Assembly: GCA_021414045.1 (NCBI GenBank)
Contig: JAIOPF010000021.1
Span: forward strand, 1 to 14,792
Reading direction: 5' to 3'
Length of the DNA: 14,792 nt
From: Deltaproteobacteria bacterium
GTDB taxonomy: Bacteria; UBA10199; DSSB01
Made by a program: the position numbers and the translations under genes. Within the stretch, counting starts at the first letter, position 1. The number at the start of each line of letters is the position of its first letter. Under the pieces are notes generated by a model, which saw only the letters and a program-made list of their open reading frames with translations, had not been told where the DNA came from and ran no database searches. Shown here piece after piece: positions 1 to 8,174 of the stretch.

Positions 1-492
1 AATAGGCTGGATAAGGTCAAAATCAGCGCCGACGCGGTCGACGAGAACGTCCATCAAAGCGAGGACAAATTCGCAGCATACGAAAGCAAATACAAAGTCA
101 AACTAGACCGTCACGAACTGAAAAAGTCCGAGCGCCCGCAAGCCGCGGCGGCGGTAATGGACTGGATGGGGGAAATCGGAAACACCGTGAAAAGCTTCGA
201 TACCTACCACCGCGACTACTTGGCGGCCCATGGCAAACTGAAGAAGGAAGTGAAGGCGGCCTCCAATCAACTCGGAAAGCTCAAGACCGACGGCTCGACC
301 TCTCCCACCGAACGGGGAGCGGCGCAAGAGGTCCTTTCCATCAAGCAGGCCCAGTTGGACCATCTCGAAACGGAATACAAAGTCCTATGGATGGAAGCCC
401 GCGACGCGATCGACGAATATAACGCGGAATGCAAAAACCGGGGCGCGGGTTGGAAAAAAGCGACCTTTCCCTATCCAGATCCAACGGAATAA
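1..492 (+). CDS. Helical, charged protein of unknown function (5' end outside window)
   Basis: The frame is open from the first base of the window, so the 163 codons here are the C-terminal part of a longer protein. An internal ATG at 157 exists, but the upstream codons read as the same kind of protein, so 157 is not a convincing start. The sequence is rich in Lys, Glu, Asp, Ala and Gln with heptad-like spacing, particularly at codons 75-140, which suggests long amphipathic helices or a coiled coil. No signal peptide or catalytic motif is visible in this part. It ends with a short Pro-rich tail (PYPDPTE). A lipoprotein gene follows 24 bases downstream on the same strand with its own ribosome binding site, so the two are probably cotranscribed. 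I do not recognise the family. The reading frame is well supported; the function is unknown. Confidence 0.75.
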   Translation, partial: NRLDKVKISADAVDENVHQSEDKFAAYESKYKVKLDRHELKKSERPQAAAAVMDWMGEIGNTVKSFDTYHRDYLAAHGKLKKEVKAASNQLGKLKTDGSTSPTERGAAQEVLSIKQAQLDHLETEYKVLWMEARDAIDEYNAECKNRGAGWKKATFPYPDPTE

Positions 493-516
493 GCGATCAT
501 CGGAGGAAGAAAAAAC

Positions 517-1104
517 ATGAACCCACTGCAAAGAAAATTGTTCCTATTCTTAACCTTCGGATTGGGAATCGCGGGACTGCTGACCTCTTGCGCTGGCGCG
601 GAGGCCCCTGGGGCACCCGGTTCCGAGACCTCCGGTGGGCTGGGAGAAGTTTCAAGCGGGAATCTCGCGAACTCTCCCCCGCTCTCGATCCCCGCTCCGG
701 TATCGAGAACCAACGATCCCGATTCGAAAGAACCCAGACGAGAATGCCATGCGAAGGTCAAATTCAAGGTCGCGCTAACCAACAATATTTTGGGCGTGAA
801 TTGCGGCCAGCTGAACCACAATCTCCACTTGAACCCCCCTACCGTCACCGTCGCGATGACCAGCGGAACCCTCGACGGAACCTTGGGCGCGGAGACGGAA
901 CACGAAACGCAATGCCTCGCCAACGGCGCCTGGTACTCCGCGGAATTGCCCCTCACGGGCCTACTCGACCTGAAGGGGGACTGCCGCATTTCCCTGACCG
1001 CGCGGATGGAAAATCCCAGCGGCGCGGAAAATCCGGACAAGAGCGTCACCGTCGACGACTTTTCCGATAGCGAAACGAAGGAAGTATTGTTGAGATTTCC
1101 GTAG
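517..1104 (+). CDS. Predicted lipoprotein, unknown function
   Basis: This 195-residue protein starts at an ATG preceded by a strong Shine-Dalgarno sequence (GGAGGAAG, 501-508). The N-terminus has a positively charged region (residues 5-7, QRK), a hydrophobic stretch (8-21) and a lipobox LTSC with the acylated Cys at residue 25. It is therefore expected to be exported by Sec and anchored in the inner or outer membrane. Residues 26-70 are rich in Gly, Ser and Pro and look like a flexible linker. The remainder (about 75-195) contains four Cys (C77, C96, C132, C156) and alternating hydrophobic residues, compatible with a beta-sandwich held by two disulfides, but I do not recognise a family. It follows the partial gene at 1-492 by 24 bases. 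Other frames over this region are open because of base composition, but they lack a ribosome binding site and a signal peptide. Confidence 0.85.
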   Translation: MNPLQRKLFLFLTFGLGIAGLLTSCAGAEAPGAPGSETSGGLGEVSSGNLANSPPLSIPAPVSRTNDPDSKEPRRECHAKVKFKVALTNNILGVNCGQLNHNLHLNPPTVTVAMTSGTLDGTLGAETEHETQCLANGAWYSAELPLTGLLDLKGDCRISLTARMENPSGAENPDKSVTVDDFSDSETKEVLLRFP

Positions 1105-1237
1105 GTCGGCGGAGAGGACGATCTTCCCCACTTGATCGGAACCCACAACGCGGCCAACCTCGGGAAACCCCATCGAGGAACCAAGGTCGAAGATTATAGG
1201 CCCTTTTTTATTTCGATCGTTAGGCCTTCAAAACTTT

Positions 1238-1504
1238 TCAATGGCTTTCGTAAGGAATCTGCTTCGCCTTGCGCCGCAGGTAGAAAATCACTTGTTCGAT
1301 GAATTTGAGGATCGAGTGTTTTTCGGCGACCAAACTCGAAATCGACTCTTTAAACTCACGATCGCCGAAAGTCAGGGCCATGTTCAAGATTTGTTCGATA
1401 CGGGATTGGGTCTCGAAGAGTTCGATTTCCGAAACTTCCCATTTGTCGACGAGTTCGCGGATCGAAAGGAACTCGAGTTCGGAATTGTCGGGAAAATGCC
1501 GCAA
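1238..1504 (-). CDS. Small helical protein, unknown function
   Basis: An 88-residue protein, probably started by TTG (1502-1504), with GGGGAGAAAGG about nine bases upstream as the ribosome binding site. The frame extends upstream to a stop near 1552 with no ATG. The protein is acidic in its first half and basic at the C-terminus (RRKAKQ), with regularly spaced Ile, Leu and Phe between residues 15 and 78, which suggests two or three amphipathic helices. No known domain is recognised. It lies 97 bases downstream of the end of the frameshifted gene at 1601-2720 on the same strand, so the two could share a transcript. Overlapping plus-strand frames have no good ribosome binding site and less protein-like composition. 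Confidence 0.6.
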   Translation of the reverse strand: MRHFPDNSELEFLSIRELVDKWEVSEIELFETQSRIEQILNMALTFGDREFKESISSLVAEKHSILKFIEQVIFYLRRKAKQIPYESH

Positions 1505-1600
1505 GGACCAAAGCCTTTCTCCCCACCCGGAAAAAAGGTTTCGCAGTGCTTATGCTGATTCGAGGCGACATTCAAATAAAAAATGATCCACGAATGGGAA

Positions 1601-2720
1601 TCAAGAAGGCTTCATCGTGAAGGTCGCCTTCAAGGTATTGGCGTCCATTCCAGATTTAAAGCGAAAGGACTTGTAGGTCTCTTCCGCGATGCTCCTAAGG
1701 TCGTTCGTCAAGCTCTCGCCGGTGATCCTTCCGCGATTATCGAGAATGCGAAAAGCGACTCGAACGACGCTGCCGGTCTCGGGATTGAATTGCGTCAGCA
1801 TTTCAAAGCGAAGCAATTCGATCTTTTCCTCTTTGATCTGGCGGACGAATTTCGTCTGCACGATGCCTTTCAATTTCGCTGAGTAAGTCTCGACGGTGTC
1901 ATCCCGCTCCGATTTTCCGTTTCCCGAGAACTTGAACTCGACCTCGGTTGCCGGGCAGCGACTGCTGATTGAGCTTTTGCAGGGTCCCCTGAAGCGCCGC
2001 GGCGTCCGAGCCGGAGGCCGCCTCCCAAATGCGCTCGTGTTTCTGCAGGGATTTTCCCGAGGCGTCGAGCGTGAACTTCTCGTGGAGCAGGATCGTGGTC
2101 TTCGCGTCGCTCCCGCGCCTCAAGGCCAGGTAAGTGTTCAATTCTATCCGACCACCGGTGCTTACAAGGTGGTAATGGTTTTGGACGTCTCCGCTGATCA
2201 ACTTCCAGTCGGAGTTTTGGACGCGCGCCAAATCCCCCGCCTTGGTGAGGTAGGCCTTTTGCGACTGAAACACCTGAAGAATCTTAGGATCCTCGGCGCT
2301 GAGCGGCCTCGAATGCGATCGAGCGACCGCCAGGCCGAATTCCCTGGACTCATCCGCTCCGGGCTTGGCGGCTCCCTGGAGTTTTTTTAGCCAATCCTGC
2401 CAAGTCGCGCTCCCCTTTCCATTATAAGAAAAGCTGCGTTCATATTTCTTGAAGGTTTGCTCGGAAGCGTCGAAGACGAAACGGTCTTGGACGTAAATGC
2501 GCCCGTCGGCTGGGTTGGCGTTGTCATCGACGGGAAAAATCAGGTCGATCGCCACCTCGCCCGTTGAGGCCACGCTGCGTTCGATGCGCGCCTCGGCATC
2601 CTTGCCAAGGACGGCGAGGCTACCCGCGCCCTCGGCGGAAGATATGCCGGAAAAAAAGGCGGTTCGATTGCGAAGTAATTCGCGAGTTTCTTGGCTAAGA
2701 GCCAGGACTGTGCCGCCCAT
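1601..2720 (-). pseudogene. Repeat-containing protein of unknown function, disrupted by a one-base frameshift
   Basis: The first part reads in one frame from an ATG at 2720, which has GGAG seven bases upstream. An in-frame TTG at 2789, just after a stop, is a weaker alternative. The frame gives good protein sequence to about residue 256 (LNQQSLPG), then loses sense and stops at 1899. The frame one base over takes over immediately (ATEVEFKFSGNG) and runs to TGA at 1601-1603. Removing one base, for example from GGG at 1954-1956 (CCC on the coding strand), gives one continuous protein of 372 residues. It contains two diverged copies of a unit of about 46 residues (51-97 and 187-232), both ending in a pattern like F-x-x-DAS-x-x-x-x-x-K-x-ER. 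No obvious signal peptide is seen. I do not recognise the family. The frameshift may be real or a base-call error. Confidence 0.7.
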
Positions 2721-2911
2721 GACGCTGCTCCATTCGAGAAAGATGTTGAAATTTCGCCCCCGATTAGCGGCGATCCCGCCGCAAATCAATCAGCTTCGAT
2801 ATTTTCCTTGGCGATACGAAAGAAGGGGGCACAGCCTCGAGACGACCGCTGGGTTGGTTTCGCTTGTTTTCGAGACTTAAGCCGAGTAGTTGCTAAAAAT
2901 GGTACAAAATC

Positions 2912-3259
2912 ATGTCTGATATCGGACTTCCACCAGGAATCGCGATATTCCTCGTTTCCATGGGGCTCGCGGCCTTGACGCTATTGCTGGCCCTGGGCTT
3001 CCTCTTGACCGGCCTGCTCAGCCAGAAAAGCCTGGCCTTTTCCAGCCGCCGAGCCACTTGCCTATGGTTCGGGATGGCCATTCCCATCGCCTTCTCGGGA
3101 CTGGGGCTGCTAGCCGCCAGTTACGCGCCCCATGAATGGCTCGCCGCCTCCGAGCGAATCCATCCGGCATGGCTTTTCTCCACCGCCCTGCTCACCTTGG
3201 CGATAGGGGTCGCATGGGGGGCGCGGCGTTACCGCAAGCTTCACAACACGACTTCGTAG
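2912..3259 (+). CDS. Small integral membrane protein, unknown function
   Basis: A 115-residue protein with three clear hydrophobic segments: about residues 8-36, 51-69 and 86-101. Arg/Lys-rich loops (SSRR at 44-47 and WGARRYRK at 101-108) suggest a cytoplasmic C-terminus. The start is the ATG at 2912; no good Shine-Dalgarno sequence precedes it, so the start is less certain than the frame. The gene is divergent from the frameshifted gene at 1601-2720 and converges on the heme monooxygenase gene, with which it overlaps by 19 bases at the stop codons. No family is recognised. The alternating hydrophobic and basic pattern makes a chance open frame unlikely. Confidence 0.7.
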   Translation: MSDIGLPPGIAIFLVSMGLAALTLLLALGFLLTGLLSQKSLAFSSRRATCLWFGMAIPIAFSGLGLLAASYAPHEWLAASERIHPAWLFSTALLTLAIGVAWGARRYRKLHNTTS

Positions 3260-3528
3260 CCCGAAAAACGCGGCGGCCCTTGGATCAAGCCCTTAGAGCC
3301 ACCCTGGGCGTGGGCCTTGCGAAAGGCCTCCGACTCGGTCCATCGAGTAAAGGCTTCGCGGCTTTCCCAGGTCGAATGGGAAATATAGGCGTCGTTTTCG
3401 CCCTTCAGCAGGTGAAATTCTTTGAATCCAGGGACCTCGCCGAGGAAGGTCTCTCGGCTCTTCCACATCTCCTCGAATTCCTTTCCCTTGCCGGGGACGA
3501 CGGTAAATTGATTCATGGCGATATACAT
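3241..3528 (-). CDS. Heme-degrading monooxygenase, IsdG/HmoA-like (ABM domain)
   Basis: A 95-residue single-domain protein of the antibiotic-biosynthesis-monooxygenase fold (ferredoxin-like dimer). Enzymes of the IsdG/HmoA group open the heme ring in the cytosol and release iron. The residues that form the heme-site triad in staphylococcal IsdG have clear counterparts: Asn6 (YIAMNQF), Trp63 (TRWTES) and His73 (RKAHAQ). The family-typical PGKGKEFEEMW and PGFKEFHLL segments are at 12-22 and 33-41. Length matches the family. The ATG at 3528 has AAGGAG seven bases upstream. The gene points away from the HelD-like gene, and the shared upstream region holds a perfect palindrome at 3581-3595. Heme or iron response is plausible, but no Fur box was identified. 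Some ABM proteins act on other substrates; the triad makes heme the best guess. Confidence 0.85.
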   Translation of the reverse strand: MYIAMNQFTVVPGKGKEFEEMWKSRETFLGEVPGFKEFHLLKGENDAYISHSTWESREAFTRWTESEAFRKAHAQGGSKGLIQGPPRFSGYEVVL

Positions 3529-3548
3529 GGGTTCTCCTTGACAAGACC

Positions 3549-3576
3549 TTGATGGATTTGATGAAAGACATATTTT
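3549..3576 (+). promoter_or_regulatory. Candidate sigma-70-type promoter for the HelD-like gene
   Basis: TTGATG (3549-3554) and TATTTT (3571-3576) are separated by 16 bases, each sharing four bases with the consensus hexamers. The stretch is much more AT-rich than the flanking genes. The predicted start would fall inside or next to the palindrome at 3581-3595. This is a match by eye only. Confidence 0.3.
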
Positions 3577-3580
3577 ATTT

Positions 3581-3595
3581 TTTCAAAATTTGAAA
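3581..3595. promoter_or_regulatory. Perfect 15-bp palindrome, candidate operator in a divergent promoter region
   Basis: The arms TTTCAAA and TTTGAAA are exactly complementary around one central A. The site lies in the 83-bp gap between the divergent heme monooxygenase and HelD-like genes, 16 bases before the HelD-like start codon. Its position and dyad symmetry fit a dimeric repressor site controlling one or both genes. The regulator is unknown, and it is not a recognisable Fur consensus. AT-rich sequence raises the chance of accidental symmetry. Confidence 0.4.
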
Positions 3596-3611
3596 CGGAA
3601 TATCCCTCCCC

Positions 3612-5414
3612 ATGGCTCTCACTGAAAACGACGCTCAAGAAATCGGCAAAAACGAGGAAGACGGCTGGAAGCAAGTCCACATGGCGATCCTGAACGAAAT
3701 GCGCCGCACCCGCAGCGACTTCGAGCACGACCGCCGCACCGCCCGAGACCTCACCAGCCAAATCGTCGCCTCGCGGCGCGACGAGGACAAAGCGGCCCTA
3801 GCCAGCGATGAGGCCGTCGCTCATGGACTGGCGCATCTCCGAAAGAACAAGTCGACCGGCCTCGAATCCCTTGCGGAACACCCCTATTTCGCCCGGGTGA
3901 TCGCCGACGAAGAAGGCCGGAAGCTCGAGTTCAAGCTAGGCACCGCCAGTTTCCCGGAGCAACGCATCATCGATTGGCGCAAGGCCCCGATTACCAAGCT
4001 CTATTACGATTACCGTGAAGGCGAAGAGTTCTCCGAGACCATCCAAGGGCAAGAGCATAATGGGGTGATCGAGCTCAGGAGGTCCTACAAGGGGATCGAG
4101 AACGAGCTGCAACGCATCGAGACGGCCGAAGGGGTTTTAATCAGGGCCGACGAGGGCTGGAAGATTCAATCCCTGCATCCCGCCCTTTCGCGCGGCGAAG
4201 AACACGACGGGCACCTTCCGCCCATCCTCTCCCTGATCACGGCCGAGCAGTTCGCCCTCATCACCAAAAACGCCCAGAAACCCGTGGTCATCCAAGGCAT
4301 CGCTGGCAGCGGCAAGACGACGGTGGCCCTGCATCGCCTCGCCTGGCTATTGCACGAGGACAACAGCGACGCCCAGCCGCAAAAGTGCCTGGTCGTGATG
4401 TTCAACCGCTCGCTCAAGGCCTACGTTGAAACGACGATGCCCGAGCTGAAGATCCATTCCGTGCCCATCCGCACCTTCACGCAGTGGTGCACCGACCTGA
4501 CGAACGACCTGATAGGCCCGCGTCCCCAGGGCAGTTTCGAGAAATGCCGGCACTTCGAGCTCTTTAAATCCTCGAGTCTATGCCTGAAACTCCTGATGGA
4601 ATTCGTGATGAAGCACCCTCATCAGGAAAAACAAAGCTTCGTCGACGACCTGATGGCGTTTTACACCAGCCTGCTCAAAGAGGATCTCATCTGGCGCAAA
4701 TGGGACCTGGTGAAATCGCAGATCAAAGAACAGGTCGCGAAGAAAGTCTGCGACCAACAGGACGATCCCCTGCTGCTTCACTTGGTCTACGCCGAATACG
4801 GATACTACCCCGTCAAATCGACGCGAAGCCTCGGCATTTGCGATCATATCGTGATCGACGAAGCGCCCATCGCCCTCACCGTTTCGTTCCGCTCGACGAT
4901 CGAGATCATGCAGATCGCCGAACACCTGCGCGGGCAAAAGTTCACGAAGGGCGAGAATTCCTCCTCGGGCCGCCGCGGTCCGGTTCCGACCTTTCGCCGC
5001 GTCGAAGACCCCACCCTACTGGCCCACCGCGTCGGCCAGTGGATCGCCGAACGCCAAAAGGACAGCGCCAAGTCGCTCTCGGCCATCATCTGCCGCTGGC
5101 CCAAGCAGGCCGTCCAATTGGTCGAGGAATTGCGCAAAATCGGCTATCCCTCCGTCCGCTTGGGACATCGCGAGCAGTTCGATTTCTCTCCCGGCATCAC
5201 TATCACGAATGTGCACCAAGTGAAGGGCCTGGAATTCCGGAATGTCTTGATCGTGGAACCCTCCGAGGAAAATTACAATTCCGAGAACGAGGAGGAAGCC
5301 AACCTGCTTTACGTGGCCGTGACTCGCGCGGAAGAGCGCCTGGATTTCATCGGGAACCAGAAGGCGACGGGGCTTCTGCCGACTTTGGGCAAGGCCGAAA
5401 AAATCGCCCAATAA
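3612..5414 (+). CDS. HelD-like superfamily 1 ATPase lacking the motif II-III segment
   Basis: This 600-residue protein resembles HelD/UvrD-like ATPases; in Bacillus HelD binds RNA polymerase and recycles stalled complexes. The N-terminal part is helical (20-80), then HPYFARV (90-96) and DWRKAPITKLYYDY (121-134) match the HelD-type start of the ATPase core. Motif I is GIAGSGKTT (229-237, Lys235). Motif Ia is VVMFNRS (261-267), motif V is ITNVHQVKGLEF (531-542) and motif VI is LLYVAVTRAEERL (565-577). Walker B (VIDEA, 414-418) is followed directly by PIALTVSFRST (419-429), which is motif IV. The usual DEAQD and the GDxxQ motif, roughly 70-80 residues, are absent although the frame is intact. 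Catalysis is therefore doubtful. The ATG at 3612 is the only ATG after an in-frame stop at 3591; no strong ribosome binding site is seen. The multicopper oxidase gene follows 70 bases later. Confidence 0.85.
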   Translation: MALTENDAQEIGKNEEDGWKQVHMAILNEMRRTRSDFEHDRRTARDLTSQIVASRRDEDKAALASDEAVAHGLAHLRKNKSTGLESLAEHPYFARVIADEEGRKLEFKLGTASFPEQRIIDWRKAPITKLYYDYREGEEFSETIQGQEHNGVIELRRSYKGIENELQRIETAEGVLIRADEGWKIQSLHPALSRGEEHDGHLPPILSLITAEQFALITKNAQKPVVIQGIAGSGKTTVALHRLAWLLHEDNSDAQPQKCLVVMFNRSLKAYVETTMPELKIHSVPIRTFTQWCTDLTNDLIGPRPQGSFEKCRHFELFKSSSLCLKLLMEFVMKHPHQEKQSFVDDLMAFYTSLLKEDLIWRKWDLVKSQIKEQVAKKVCDQQDDPLLLHLVYAEYGYYPVKSTRSLGICDHIVIDEAPIALTVSFRSTIEIMQIAEHLRGQKFTKGENSSSGRRGPVPTFRRVEDPTLLAHRVGQWIAERQKDSAKSLSAIICRWPKQAVQLVEELRKIGYPSVRLGHREQFDFSPGITITNVHQVKGLEFRNVLIVEPSEENYNSENEEEANLLYVAVTRAEERLDFIGNQKATGLLPTLGKAEKIAQ

Positions 5415-5484
5415 GCGATTTTCATTGAGCGGAAGAACGCAAGATTTTAACCTGCCTGGTCTAAAATTTCGAAGGGAGATTAAG

Positions 5485-7047
5485 ATGAAACCCTGCACTT
5501 TCGGCCGATTCGGCCTATTCATGGCATTATGCTTTGTCGGCGCCTGTTCCGGTTCCGGAAATTCCTTCCCGGAACCGCCGCGCATCGAAAGCAAGAATGG
5601 CATTCTCCACGCCGACCTGACGGCGAGCCAAGAAAGCCTCCAAGTGGGCGGGACGCCGGTCTCGACGCGCGTCTACAATAAGCTTTTCGTGCCTCCGACC
5701 CTGGTCCTCAATCCGGGCGACACGATGCTGCTCCACCTCAATAACGACATCGATCAAGAAACCAACCTGCATTACCACGGCATGAACGTCTCTCCGCTTT
5801 CGCCGGGCGACGACGTGTTCATCACCGTGGATATCGGCGGGAGCTTTGATTACGAAGTCAATGTCCCCTCGGAGCACCCCGAAGGATTGTTTTACTACCA
5901 TCCCCACATGCACGGCTTGACGGAATTTCAGATCGGGAACGGCATGTCGGGAGCCCTCATCGTCGCGGGATTGCTCGACCCCTTTCCGGATCTGAGTGGG
6001 ATCACCGAACACCTGATGGTCCTCAAGGATATCCAAATCGTCGACGGGAAAGTCCCTAATCCCCCGGTCAGCGCCCAACCTACCCTACGAACCTTGAACG
6101 GGGCGGTGAATCCGAGGGTCTCGATACAACCCGGCGAGCTTCAGCTCTGGAGGGTCGCCAACATCGGCGCGGACATCTATTACGACATTCAACTGGAAGG
6201 CCACACGCTCTACGAGATCGCCCGGGACGGAAACCTGAAGAACCAATTGGTTCCGCAAAATCACATCCTGCTGCCGACGAGCGCTCGCACCGAATTTTTG
6301 GTGCGGGGCGGCCCTCCGGGAGAGTATGCCTTCGCGACCAACCCGATTTCCATGGGCCCTCAAGGCGACACCTATCCCGGCGTGACCTTGGCCACCATGG
6401 TCTCCGAGGGCCCCGAGGTCCCGCAAATCCCGCTTCCACAAAGCTTCCCCGAGGTGCCCGACCTCAGGAGCATGCCGCTTTGCTGCAGCCGAACCTTCGA
6501 TTTCTCCGAAACCCCCGACGGTTCCCAGTTCTGCATCAATAACGAACAGTACGACATGGAAAGCACCAACACGACGGTGCAACTCGGCTGCGTGGAGGAA
6601 TGGACGATCAACAATTGCGCGGGGGAAAACCATGTCTTCCATATCCACCAACTCGACTTCCAGGTGGTGGAACAAAACGGCCAACCCGTCCCCTTCACCG
6701 GCAGGCAAGATACCGTGAATCTTGATTTCCGGGCCGCGGACGCCGGACATCCCGACCGCTGCCAATGCGACGCCTCGGGCAATTGCCAAAATTGCACCTG
6801 CCCCACCCCCGCGGATCCCCAAGGGTCGGTAAAAATCCTCGTTCCCTTCACCAATCCGGTGATCGTGGGAAAATTCGTCTACCACTGCCACATCGGGGAA
6901 CATGAGGATAACGGCATGATGCAGAACATCGAGGTATCGGAAACCGCGGGCGCCTGCGAGATGGGAATGCCCGACTCCACGATGCGGGACAGTCAAACGC
7001 CCGCGGACAGGGCCGTCTGCAACGTCAGTCCCATGCATATGCATTAA
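5485..7047 (+). CDS. Multicopper oxidase (laccase-like), predicted lipoprotein
   Basis: This 520-residue protein oxidises a substrate by one-electron steps and reduces O2 to water. The start is the ATG at 5485, which has GGGAG nearby upstream (5474-5478); the frame is open to 5425, but the signal peptide begins here. The N-terminus has a hydrophobic stretch and lipobox VGAC with Cys21, so it should be exported and membrane-anchored. All four copper motifs are present: HYHG (96-99), HPHMHG (139-144), HVFHIH (383-388), and HCHIGEHEDNGM (467-478) with the type 1 copper Cys468 and axial Met478. An unusual insert with five Cys lies at 426-439 (CQCDASGNCQNCTC). The C-terminal tail (490-520) contains Cys, Met and His, ending MHMH, and might bind metal. 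The physiological substrate (Cu(I), Mn(II), Fe(II), phenolics) cannot be told from sequence. The gene converges on the lipoprotein gene 9 bases downstream. Confidence 0.93.
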   Translation: MKPCTFGRFGLFMALCFVGACSGSGNSFPEPPRIESKNGILHADLTASQESLQVGGTPVSTRVYNKLFVPPTLVLNPGDTMLLHLNNDIDQETNLHYHGMNVSPLSPGDDVFITVDIGGSFDYEVNVPSEHPEGLFYYHPHMHGLTEFQIGNGMSGALIVAGLLDPFPDLSGITEHLMVLKDIQIVDGKVPNPPVSAQPTLRTLNGAVNPRVSIQPGELQLWRVANIGADIYYDIQLEGHTLYEIARDGNLKNQLVPQNHILLPTSARTEFLVRGGPPGEYAFATNPISMGPQGDTYPGVTLATMVSEGPEVPQIPLPQSFPEVPDLRSMPLCCSRTFDFSETPDGSQFCINNEQYDMESTNTTVQLGCVEEWTINNCAGENHVFHIHQLDFQVVEQNGQPVPFTGRQDTVNLDFRAADAGHPDRCQCDASGNCQNCTCPTPADPQGSVKILVPFTNPVIVGKFVYHCHIGEHEDNGMMQNIEVSETAGACEMGMPDSTMRDSQTPADRAVCNVSPMHMH

Positions 7048-7056
7048 GACTGAAGG

Positions 7057-8130
7057 TTATTTCTTTTTGTCGAGATCGAGGATCAGACTTTTGAACGGGA
7101 AAGAATTTTCCTCGGCGGGAATCACCTTGAAAGTTCCACGGGCGTCGGGAGGAGTGGCGGCGGGAACAGCCGGGCTTCCCTGATTGGAAATTCCCCCAGT
7201 CGTATTCACCGTAATGGTATTGCTAATTTCCGCCGAATTCCCGCTGGGGATGGCGGCATCAAACTTGTAGTAAGAAATGAAGCGATTGCCGATCCGAAAA
7301 CTGACGTCGGCCAGGGGCTCCGCGCCAAAATTGATCTCTGCGGCGTTGGCGACGCCCTCGTTGGAAACATTTCCCTCTTTGTCGGGATCTCCAACGAGCT
7401 TTTTCACGAAAATCGCGAAAAGAACCGGCGCCGCAAAATCGTTGCGAACGGTCAAAAAGCCGGGATCCGCCAATAATTCCTGCATCGTCGCCGGTTCCAG
7501 TCCGAAGCCCAAGATCTGGGCGGCATCCAAGAGACGGTTGCGAAGCTTGAAAGCTTGGGAAGACATGTTCGCATAGTCGTCGACGGCCTTTTGCCGCAGC
7601 GCGCGAAGTTCGTCTTGTTCATCCAGGACATTTTGGCCGAAACCGGAAGCTCCACCGCCGATATTCAGTCCGGGAACCTCGTCTTTATCCGGAAATTGGG
7701 CGTCCACGGAAGCTTGGACCGGGTCCGTGGCCAGGGCTTTATTCTGCTGCTGACCTGGGAGCGAGGGTTGAACTTGAGGGTTTTTCGAAGCGGCGAAGAG
7801 CGCGGCGTTGAAGGATTCGATGGCCTTCTGGTTGCGATGGTTCAACTCGTCAATGCCCTGAGAAAAACTATTGTCCCTGGCGAAGGTCAGTTCGAAAAAA
7901 GCTTGGGCCTGGGACTCGTTGAGTTGGGCGTTCGTGCCAACCTGTTCGACCAATCCCGCGTTGGTCAATTCCTCCTTCGCGACGGCGGCATCCACCCCAA
8001 TGAAAGCTCCCCATTCGGCGATTTGCCGATCGGCCGCTTTCTGCTTCTCTAGCTGGTTCTTTTCGATGTTGGCGTTCGTGTCATTGCCGTTTCCAGCGCC
8101 TCCCGAGCAGGCTCCCAGGGCGAAAATCAA
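7057..8130 (-). CDS. Predicted lipoprotein, unknown function, start uncertain
   Basis: The clear protein-coding frame covers at least 357 residues. A lipobox (LGAC) lies close to the TTG at 8128-8130, which would leave only seven residues before the Cys, too short for a signal peptide. The upstream codons of the same frame read YFSPTIVLPLIFALGAC, a good hydrophobic signal, but contain no ATG, GTG or earlier TTG. An ATG at 8172-8174 is in the neighbouring frame and would join if one base were added in the T5/C5 run (8146-8155). After the Cys there is a Gly/Asn-rich linker, a helical Gln/Glu/Ala-rich region (about 25-120), a Gly-rich stretch and a mixed C-terminal region ending DLDKKK. No family is recognised. 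It converges on the multicopper oxidase gene with a 9-base gap. Confidence 0.75.
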   Translation of the reverse strand: MIFALGACSGGAGNGNDTNANIEKNQLEKQKAADRQIAEWGAFIGVDAAVAKEELTNAGLVEQVGTNAQLNESQAQAFFELTFARDNSFSQGIDELNHRNQKAIESFNAALFAASKNPQVQPSLPGQQQNKALATDPVQASVDAQFPDKDEVPGLNIGGGASGFGQNVLDEQDELRALRQKAVDDYANMSSQAFKLRNRLLDAAQILGFGLEPATMQELLADPGFLTVRNDFAAPVLFAIFVKKLVGDPDKEGNVSNEGVANAAEINFGAEPLADVSFRIGNRFISYYKFDAAIPSGNSAEISNTITVNTTGGISNQGSPAVPAATPPDARGTFKVIPAEENSFPFKSLILDLDKKK

Positions 8131-8174
8131 GGGCAGGACTATCGTGGGGGAAAAATATAAAACACTCCGCTCAT

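Noticed and set aside
471..1184. Overlapping open frames on both strands over the lipoprotein gene at 517-1104
   Set aside because: Only the 517 frame has a Shine-Dalgarno sequence and a lipobox signal peptide.
1190..1236. Possible terminator around AGGCC...GGCCT with a T run
   Set aside because: The stem is only five base pairs with a loop of about 20 bases, too weak to call.
1896..2390. Plus-strand open frame of 164 codons
   Set aside because: It is antisense to the repeat-containing gene, whose two internal repeats confirm the minus strand as coding.
4580..5428. Plus-strand open frame of 282 codons inside the HelD-like gene
   Set aside because: The Arg/Pro-rich product is typical of a wrong frame over GC-rich coding sequence; the HelD-like motifs are in the other frame.
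6085..7044. Minus-strand open frame of 319 codons opposite the multicopper oxidase
   Set aside because: No ribosome binding site and composition of an antisense shadow; the plus strand carries all copper motifs.
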